Assembly (NCBI GenBank): GCA_963751615.1
Contig: CAVVVG010000005.1
Coordinates: forward strand, 620,001-684,000
From: Palsa-892 sp963751615
GTDB taxonomy: Bacteria; Pseudomonadota; Alphaproteobacteria; Rhizobiales; Xanthobacteraceae
Reading direction: 5' to 3'
Length of the DNA: 64,000 nt
Below are positions 58,914 to 64,000 of this stretch, piece after piece. A model generated the notes under the pieces. The model saw nothing but the letters and a program-made list of their open reading frames with translations. It was not told the origin of the DNA and did no database searches. Position numbers and translations under genes: made by a program. The first letter of the stretch is position 1. The number at the start of each line of letters is the position of its first letter.

Positions 58914-60503
58914 CTATTTTCCCCAAGACTGAAGAGCTTCGTTCACAGCTCGATCGCCGGGCGTGCCCTTTTGGAAAGTAAGCACAGCCCGGCGTCCATT
59001 GTTGTAAACGAAAGGGATATCGAGCCAGCCACGATCGCGCAGCAAGCTAAGATTCGCATCCTCTTCGCTATTGGGAAGCGCGAGCAGAAAGAAGCCTTCT
59101 TTCACTTTCTCGACAGCGGCCTGAATGGGTGTGCCTTGCGCCGTTTCAGAACTCTTGGCGCGCAGGCCGCGCATCTCGGACACGCCGCCGAACGGATCAC
59201 CGAGCGTTTTAAATTGCACTTCGATCGTGTGACTCGCCGGGAAACTTGCATCGGTATTACGGCGGAAGCTCATCATAATTCCAATTTTGCGATCGGGAAT
59301 ATCGATATCAACTTGCAATCCTAGATCGGGCGCACGTCCCGCGCCAAGTGAAACGGTTTCGGTCTTCCATACCGCAGTTCCGACGAAATTCTGGAATTGC
59401 TGCCCGCCCCCCGGATTTTCCTCATAGAGAACAGCGCGCTGTGCAACCGTCGGATCGACATTGGATGGAGTAGGCGCGGAGCGTGGCTGAGAATCGGTAT
59501 TGGTAACAATCCGTTCTCCAGTTTTCGGCCGATTATCGGTAATTTGCGAACTGCCGCTCCGATCGATTCCGAGTAGCGCTAGAATCCGTGCGCGGTGCTG
59601 ATAGCCGAGTAAGCTTGCAGCGGCGACAAGCAGCACGACGAATCCGGTGATCAGAATCTTGGCACGCTTTGCCCTATCGGCACTTTCTTGTGACTTCGTT
59701 TGAACAGGAGCGCGAGCACCGCGCGGACGCGGCACCGGCGTAAAATCCTCAGGGGAAACTTCCGGTTGCGGACCTCGCGCGACCGGCGGGCGGGCACGAT
59801 CCGTAATCCGGCTGGGCTCAAAATTGGAACGCCGGTCGAGTTCATCTCGCCGTCGACGGGGCGGCTCCTGAGTCGCGCCAGAATCTAAATCGGGCTCCAG
59901 TAAGTCGTCCTCCTGAGTATCCGGCGGCAGCCTGCCACCCGGTGCAGCGCGATATTCGGCATCCGAATGCAATTCGCGCGGGGGACGCCCGCCGTTCGCG
60001 GGTACGGGCATTTCATGCCGATCGGGGGTCATCGGCTGTGGGTGACGTAATGTTGGCGCGCGGGAAGTCGCTCCTTGTGTCGGACTTCGCGCAGCAGGTG
60101 ACACACTGGGAACCGCAAGCGCCGGACTTCGCAGCGGCGGCGCACCAGTGGGCTGATCGCGCGGAGTGTGAACGATGGGAGGCGTAACGCGCGGCGGCGC
60201 AGCTCCGTTTGGAGAAACGCGTGGAGAGGATCCTTGCAGCGACGGTGGCGCGGGTGCACGTGGCATGGAAGCTCGCACCATGTGCGGATTTTTTTGCGCT
60301 GCTTCCGTTTCTATTTTCCGAATCGCTTCCTCAAGCGCGAGACGCTCCCGCGTAATTTCGGCATCGGCCAGTGGCGGATTCACCGCCCGCAGCTGGTTCA
60401 ACAGCGCCTGCCGCGCGCGGTCATAGATTCCCCGCCGTGCCTCGCCCGTATTCGGATCTAGGGTGGAGACGGCGCGTGCCAAAAGCGGCTGATAATCGGT
60501 CAT
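58914..60503 (-). CDS. Large Pro-rich single-pass membrane protein, unknown
   Basis: 529 residues from ATG 60503 (MTDYQPLLARAVSTLDPNTGEARRGIYDRARQALLNQLR). The conserved helical N-terminal domain (1-~75, PLADAEITRERLALEEAIRKIE) is followed by a Pro/Arg/Ala-rich disordered region (~85-270), one transmembrane helix (AKILITGFVVLLVAAASLLGY, ~278-298), and a C-terminal beta-rich domain of ~170 residues (RAVLYEENPGGGQQFQNFVGTAVWKTETVS, FYNNGRRAVLTFQKGTPGDRA). This layout is conserved among rhizobial genomes between rpoH and purA as I recall. Role unknown; topology suggests linkage of a cytoplasmic helix domain to a periplasmic domain. Confidence 0.8.
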   Translation of the reverse strand: MTDYQPLLARAVSTLDPNTGEARRGIYDRARQALLNQLRAVNPPLADAEITRERLALEEAIRKIETEAAQKNPHMVRASMPRAPAPPSLQGSSPRVSPNGAAPPRVTPPIVHTPRDQPTGAPPLRSPALAVPSVSPAARSPTQGATSRAPTLRHPQPMTPDRHEMPVPANGGRPPRELHSDAEYRAAPGGRLPPDTQEDDLLEPDLDSGATQEPPRRRRDELDRRSNFEPSRITDRARPPVARGPQPEVSPEDFTPVPRPRGARAPVQTKSQESADRAKRAKILITGFVVLLVAAASLLGYQHRARILALLGIDRSGSSQITDNRPKTGERIVTNTDSQPRSAPTPSNVDPTVAQRAVLYEENPGGGQQFQNFVGTAVWKTETVSLGAGRAPDLGLQVDIDIPDRKIGIMMSFRRNTDASFPASHTIEVQFKTLGDPFGGVSEMRGLRAKSSETAQGTPIQAAVEKVKEGFFLLALPNSEEDANLSLLRDRGWLDIPFVYNNGRRAVLTFQKGTPGDRAVNEALQSWGK

Positions 60504-60545
60504 CGAACGCTTACCTGACGAGGGCGGCTGGCCTATGCACACATT

Positions 60546-61835
60546 CTAGGAGCGAAATGGATTTTGAACGAGGATTGTATCGTCGCGCTCCGGACTGGTG
60601 GATAGTAACGCGACCGGACAATCAATCAATTCCTCGATTCGCCGGACATATTTAACGGCTGCGGCAGGAAGTTCCGCCCAGGTTCGGGCGCCCTGTGTCG
60701 AGTCGCTCCATCCCTCGATTTCCTCATAGACCGGCTCAAGCCTTGACTGCGCGGCTTGGCTGGCAGGGAAATGGTCGATATTCCGCCCATCGAGACGATA
60801 ACCAATACAGACTTTCAGCGGATTCAAGCCATCCAGGACATCCATTTTCGTGAAGGCGATGCCGTCAATCCCGGCCGTGATAACGGTTTGCCGGACAACA
60901 GCGGCATCGAACCAGCCGCAACGGCGCGGGCGGCCTGTATTCACACCAAATTCCTTGCCGCGCTCCCCCAATAGCTTTCCGGTGGAATCCTTGAGCTCGG
61001 TAGGAAACGGTCCTTCACCGACACGAGTTGTGTATGCCTTCGTGATTCCCAAAACATAATTGATCGCGCGCGGGCCAAGGCCGCTACCGGTCGAGGCTTG
61101 GCCCGAAACTGTGTTGGACGAGGTGACATACGGATAGGTTCCGTGGTCCACATCCAGCATGATTCCCTGTGCCCCTTCGAAAAGGATACGGCTGCCTTCG
61201 CGGCGATGTTTCTCCAAAAGAGCCCATATACGATCCATGTAGGGCAGCACCTTCGGTGCCACGGCCGCCAGTTCTTCGCGAATGGTCGCAACCGCAATTT
61301 CTGGAAGCCCAAGACCGCGCCGAAGCGCATTGTGATGGGCGAGCAAGCGGCCAATTTTGCCGTCGATCGCAGCAGGCTCGGTGAGATCCATCAATCGAAT
61401 GGCACGACGGCCAACTTTGTCTTCGTAGGCCGGCCCGATGCCCCTTCCCGTGGTGCCAATTTTAAGACCCGCAACGCTCTCGCGCGCAACATCAAGCTCG
61501 CGGTGCAACGAAAGGATCAGCGCGCAATTATCAGCGACGCGCAGGTTCTGCGGCGTGACCTTGATGCCCTGCGTCGCTAGCCTTTCAATTTCGGCCACCA
61601 GCGCATGAGGGTCGAGGACGACGCCGTTGCCGATCACAGAAAGTTTTCCGGGACGGACAATACCGGAGGGAAGAAGCGCTAGTTTGTAAATGACTCCATC
61701 GATGACGAGGGTATGACCTGCATTGTGGCCGCCTTGAAAGCGGACGACGACATCCGCCTGCTCGCTCAGCCAATCGACAACTTTGCCTTTTCCCTCGTCG
61801 CCCCATTGCGAGCCAACGACAACGACATTCGGCAC
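60546..61835 (-). CDS. purA: Adenylosuccinate synthetase
   Basis: 429 residues, full length. It joins IMP and aspartate with GTP in the first AMP-specific step. Motifs: VVVGSQWGDEGKGKVVDWLSE (P-loop-like with catalytic Asp13), RFQGGHNAGHTLV (catalytic His), GTTGRGIGPAYEDKVGR, FEGAQGIMLDVDHGTYPYVTSSN and TGRPRRCGWFDAAVV. The start is GTG at 61835 with TAGGAG 7 nt upstream. A strong terminator hairpin lies 34 nt before the start on the same strand (separate entry). Confidence 0.97.
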   Translation of the reverse strand: MPNVVVVGSQWGDEGKGKVVDWLSEQADVVVRFQGGHNAGHTLVIDGVIYKLALLPSGIVRPGKLSVIGNGVVLDPHALVAEIERLATQGIKVTPQNLRVADNCALILSLHRELDVARESVAGLKIGTTGRGIGPAYEDKVGRRAIRLMDLTEPAAIDGKIGRLLAHHNALRRGLGLPEIAVATIREELAAVAPKVLPYMDRIWALLEKHRREGSRILFEGAQGIMLDVDHGTYPYVTSSNTVSGQASTGSGLGPRAINYVLGITKAYTTRVGEGPFPTELKDSTGKLLGERGKEFGVNTGRPRRCGWFDAAVVRQTVITAGIDGIAFTKMDVLDGLNPLKVCIGYRLDGRNIDHFPASQAAQSRLEPVYEEIEGWSDSTQGARTWAELPAAAVKYVRRIEELIDCPVALLSTSPERDDTILVQNPFRS

Positions 61836-61868
61836 CTTGATCTCCTACAGTTTCGCTGATGCCGACAC

Positions 61869-61896
61869 AAAAAACCCTGGCACACTCCCGCCAGGG
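61869..61896 (-). terminator. Intrinsic terminator in the purA leader
   Basis: On the minus strand: CCCTGGC (loop GGGAGTGT) GCCAGGG followed by TTTTTT. It ends 34 nt upstream of the purA GTG and no minus-strand gene precedes it within 2 kb (the next is serA at 63866). It is therefore an attenuator-like element, the end of a short leader/sRNA, or a relic of an upstream serA transcript. Confidence 0.75.
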
Positions 61897-62033
61897 CCGT
61901 ATCTTCGTAGCGGATCAAGCGCCAAGTGGCAAGAATTTCCGGCGGACGCTGTGTTTATCATCAAAGGCGGCGTATATCTGCATTGCATGATCCACCTCTT
62001 GCTGACAGCGCACAGGGCGACAATCTGAATTTC

Positions 62034-62891
62034 ATGACTTTGCTCCTTCCCCCCGAGACAACTCTAGGCCCCGCAACCCTGCGCGTGGCTGATGAGAAGC
62101 ATGCGCTCGCACTCTACGAGCAAGTGATCGGCCTAAAGGTCATGGGCCGGAAGAACGGAAAAATCGCGCTTGGCGCCGGAGAAAAGCCGTTTCTATATCT
62201 CGATGTAGTTGCAGGAACCGCACCCCGTCCGCGCCACGGCTCAACAGGGCTTTATCACATCGCCATTTTGCTACCCGACCGGGCCGCACTCGGAAGCACT
62301 ATAGCGCGAATTGCGAATGCGGGCATCCGCCTCGGCGCCGCCGATCACAATGTAAGCGAAGCGATTTATCTCTACGATGCCGACGGTAACGGGCTCGAAA
62401 TCTATCGTGACCGTCCGCGCGAAGATTGGCAGTGGAAGAACGGCATTGTGACGATGGGTAACGAACCGCTAGATTTTGAAGGAATTCTTGCCGAAGGCGG
62501 CAAAGAACAACCCGATGAGCATTTACCCGCAGGCACGCGCATAGGGCACGTTCACTTGCAGGTCGCCGATCTCGCCGCAGCCGAAAAGTTTTATTGTGCC
62601 GCGCTTGGCTTTGTGAAAACGGCAGTACGGAACGGTGCAGTGTTCGTTTCAGCAGGCGGCTATCATCACCATGTTGGCCTGAACGTCTGGGACAGCTTGA
62701 ACGCGCCGCCGGCACCGATAAACTCCGCAGGACTTGAACAATTCGTCATCGAGTTGCCCGCCGCGGAGCTCGCCCGCGTGAAGAAAAACATCGAGATTGC
62801 TGGTGTTCAGACCACGAGTGAAGGCGACGGATTTATTGTTTTTGACCCGTGGCAAACGAAGATTCGTATTACGCAGCGAGCCAACAGTTGA
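62034..62891 (+). CDS. VOC-family ring-cleavage dioxygenase-like protein (CatE-type)
   Basis: 285 residues, two vicinal-oxygen-chelate modules: LRVADEKHALALYEQVIGLKVM ... STGLYHIAILLPD ... YLYDADGNGLEIYRDRP (module 1) and IGHVHLQVADLAAAEKFYCAALGF ... YHHHVGLNVWDS ... IVFDPWQTKIRI (module 2). It resembles CatE/YfiE-like catechol 2,3-dioxygenases; His in GHVHLQV, His in YHHHVG and a Glu-type third ligand may bind metal in module 2. ATG 62034 (MTLLLPPETTLGP) is used; the 36-codon extension upstream overlaps the purA leader region. Confidence 0.85.
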   Translation: MTLLLPPETTLGPATLRVADEKHALALYEQVIGLKVMGRKNGKIALGAGEKPFLYLDVVAGTAPRPRHGSTGLYHIAILLPDRAALGSTIARIANAGIRLGAADHNVSEAIYLYDADGNGLEIYRDRPREDWQWKNGIVTMGNEPLDFEGILAEGGKEQPDEHLPAGTRIGHVHLQVADLAAAEKFYCAALGFVKTAVRNGAVFVSAGGYHHHVGLNVWDSLNAPPAPINSAGLEQFVIELPAAELARVKKNIEIAGVQTTSEGDGFIVFDPWQTKIRITQRANS

Positions 62892-62946
62892 ACGAATGCG
62901 CACGACTACTTAGAACCAGCGCGGTTTCACGGACTCGCCAAATACC

Positions 62947-63966
62947 ATGCCCTTCCCGCTCCGCCGTTTCGGCGGATATTTAATCGACAGCCCCTATCTT
63001 CTCCTCTCGCTCGTATCACTGTTCTGGGCGGGCAACGTCGTGCTTGGGCGCTTTATCGCCGGTCACGTTCCACCGGTGACCCTTTCCTGGGCCCGATGGA
63101 TGGGTGCGTTTCTGATTTTTTTCGGTTTCGCATGGCCGTATTTTCGGCGTGACCGTCGGCTCATTTGGAAAAATTTCGGAATCGTGACGCTTCTCTCACT
63201 GACCGGAATCAGCGCCTATAACACCATCGCTTATTACGGGCTGCAATACACTCAGGCAATTAATGCTCTACTGATTGCTTCAACCGGCCCGTTGCTCGTC
63301 GCCGCCGCGACCTTCGCCATCTACGGTGACAGGCCCACATCGAGGCAAGTCATGGGAGTGTGCGCTTCGCTCGCAGGCGTGATCGTGGTCATCGCGCGCG
63401 GTGATCTGGAAGTTCTGCGTCAACTCCAAGTCAACGCCGGCGACATCTGGTTTTTTCTCGCGCAAATCGTTTATGCCATTTACACAGCCCTGCTGCGCAA
63501 GCGACCGCCAATTCATCCGTTTAGTTTCGCGCTTGTTACGATCGGCTGGGGTACGGTAATGCTGACACCCCTACTCTTGGTTGAAGTCGCTTTCGGGCCG
63601 ACCGCGGTGTGGGACGCAGCATCCTTTGCGACACTGGCCTATATCGTGCTGTTTCCGTCGCTCATCGCGTATATTTTCTACAACCGTGGAGTTGAGCTGG
63701 TCGGACCAAACCGTGCCGCACCCTTCTATCACCTAATCCCGCTTTTCGGATCGGTGCTGGCGATTGTATTTCTTGGTGAACGCCCGCAGATCTACCATGG
63801 TGTCGGCTACATACTGATTTTCACGGGCGTCGCGATCGCAACAACGACTAGGCGCGGCCGCGCACTCAGAACTTCAACGGCTTCGCCTGCTGCACCTGCG
63901 GTAGCGCCTGCACCTTCGCAAGAACATCAGCCGACACGTCACCGTCGACCTCGATCAAGGCGATAG
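62947..63966 (+). CDS. EamA/DMT-superfamily transporter
   Basis: 339 residues, ten predicted helices in two EamA repeats: LLSLVSLFWAGNVVLGRFIAGHVPPVTLSWARW ... NTIAYYGLQYTQAINALLIASTGPLLVAAAT, and WFFLAQIVYAIYTALLRKRPP ... ATLAYIVLFPSLIAYIFYNRGVELVGPNRAAPFYHLIPLFGSVLAIVFLGE. Inner-membrane metabolite exporter; substrate unknown. The last ~33 codons (TSTASPAAPAVAPAPSQ... RRPRSRR) are antisense to the 3' end of serA: a 101 nt convergent overlap. Confidence 0.88.
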   Translation: MPFPLRRFGGYLIDSPYLLLSLVSLFWAGNVVLGRFIAGHVPPVTLSWARWMGAFLIFFGFAWPYFRRDRRLIWKNFGIVTLLSLTGISAYNTIAYYGLQYTQAINALLIASTGPLLVAAATFAIYGDRPTSRQVMGVCASLAGVIVVIARGDLEVLRQLQVNAGDIWFFLAQIVYAIYTALLRKRPPIHPFSFALVTIGWGTVMLTPLLLVEVAFGPTAVWDAASFATLAYIVLFPSLIAYIFYNRGVELVGPNRAAPFYHLIPLFGSVLAIVFLGERPQIYHGVGYILIFTGVAIATTTRRGRALRTSTASPAAPAVAPAPSQEHQPTRHRRPRSRR

Positions 63967-64000
63967 CACTTCCGCCTGGCGCCTCGCGGCCGACGTGGAA
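63866..64000 (-). CDS. serA: D-3-phosphoglycerate dehydrogenase, C-terminal end (runs off right edge)
   Basis: Final 44 codons of a minus-strand gene: FHVGREAPGGSAIALIEVDG...VLAKVQALPQVQQAKPLKF then TGA. This is the end of the C-terminal ACT domain of SerA (GR-x-x-GG-x-A-(I/L)-x-x-(I/V)-x-(V/L)-D), the serine-binding regulatory domain of 3-phosphoglycerate dehydrogenase. The catalytic part lies outside the window. Neighbourhood with purA supports the call. Confidence 0.85.
   Translation of the reverse strand, partial: FHVGREAPGGSAIALIEVDGDVSADVLAKVQALPQVQQAKPLKF

Noticed and set aside
60371..60655. Plus-strand frames near the purA 3' end
   Set aside because: Antisense to purA and the Pro-rich protein; no motifs.
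1..64000. CRISPR arrays, prophage or integrase genes, complete insertion sequences, rRNA operon
   Set aside because: I read for regularly spaced direct repeats, phage structural genes, integrase motifs and rRNA text and found none; only an IS110 fragment and tRNA-like fragments are present.

Overview
The window looks like chromosome from an alphaproteobacterium of the Hyphomicrobiales, closest in flavour to Nitrobacteraceae/Xanthobacteraceae (Bradyrhizobium, Rhodopseudomonas, Pseudolabrys and relatives). The evidence is a ChpT phosphotransferase next to CheA, the DUF1134 envelope protein EipA, MbfA (ferritin-like/VIT iron exporter), a BadI-type hydrolase, an FNR/FixK-type box before an hsp20 gene, an RpoH-type sigma factor beside RluD, and serA/purA at the right edge. 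Genus-level placement is inference.

Layout. 0-8.3 kb is housekeeping: cheA (partial), chpT, cysQ, eipA, a membrane-anchored coiled-coil protein, modABC and a zinc-free reductase. 8.7-19.2 kb mixes small envelope and stress genes: an orphan Flp pilin, a PAP2 phosphatase, a DUF6455 protein, MbfA, a cytochrome c, an ABC exporter, a second VIT protein, an NBD-less ABC half, a GlsB-type protein and a methyltransferase. 19.3-31.2 kb is almost entirely minus strand: badI-like, L,D-transpeptidase, SDR, ornithine-cyclodeaminase-like, hsp20, DUF805, an AhpD-like protein, a two-subunit molybdenum hydroxylase (IorAB type), a DUF3095 protein and a GYD protein. 31.2-34.8 kb is an accessory patch with a tRNA-like fragment, a tiny membrane ORF, an orphan gene, a GST and a nucleotide cyclase. 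35-40.6 kb holds an octaheme cytochrome c with TPRs, a DUF4956 membrane protein, two histidine-phosphatase-fold proteins and DoxX. 41-49 kb carries an IS110 remnant and two periplasmic sulfatases, one in markedly GC-richer DNA.

50.0-55.3 kb is the most interesting part. GFA, CMD/AhpD-like, DUF1326, DUF2182, alpha/beta hydrolase and methyltransferase genes are bracketed by three copies of a ~80-140 bp repeat. The third copy lies directly upstream of an AraC-family gene, and the first runs into a decayed second AraC-gene start. Each copy has CGTCC half-sites spaced 21 bp apart, which suggests the copies are AraC-type operators and the whole is one regulon.

56.4-64 kb is core again: tRNA-Glu, a DUF6476-like protein, rluD, rpoH, a large Pro-rich membrane protein, purA with an intrinsic terminator in its leader, a VOC dioxygenase-like protein, an EamA transporter and the 3' end of serA.

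A second theme is a dispersed intergenic repeat family (core resembling ATGTCYGCTTT...AAAGCRGACAT) found in at least ten gaps between 10 and 53 kb. One arm resembles the acceptor end and 3' flank of the tRNA-Glu gene. All functional calls rest on reading the translations and family recognition; nothing was searched or computed.
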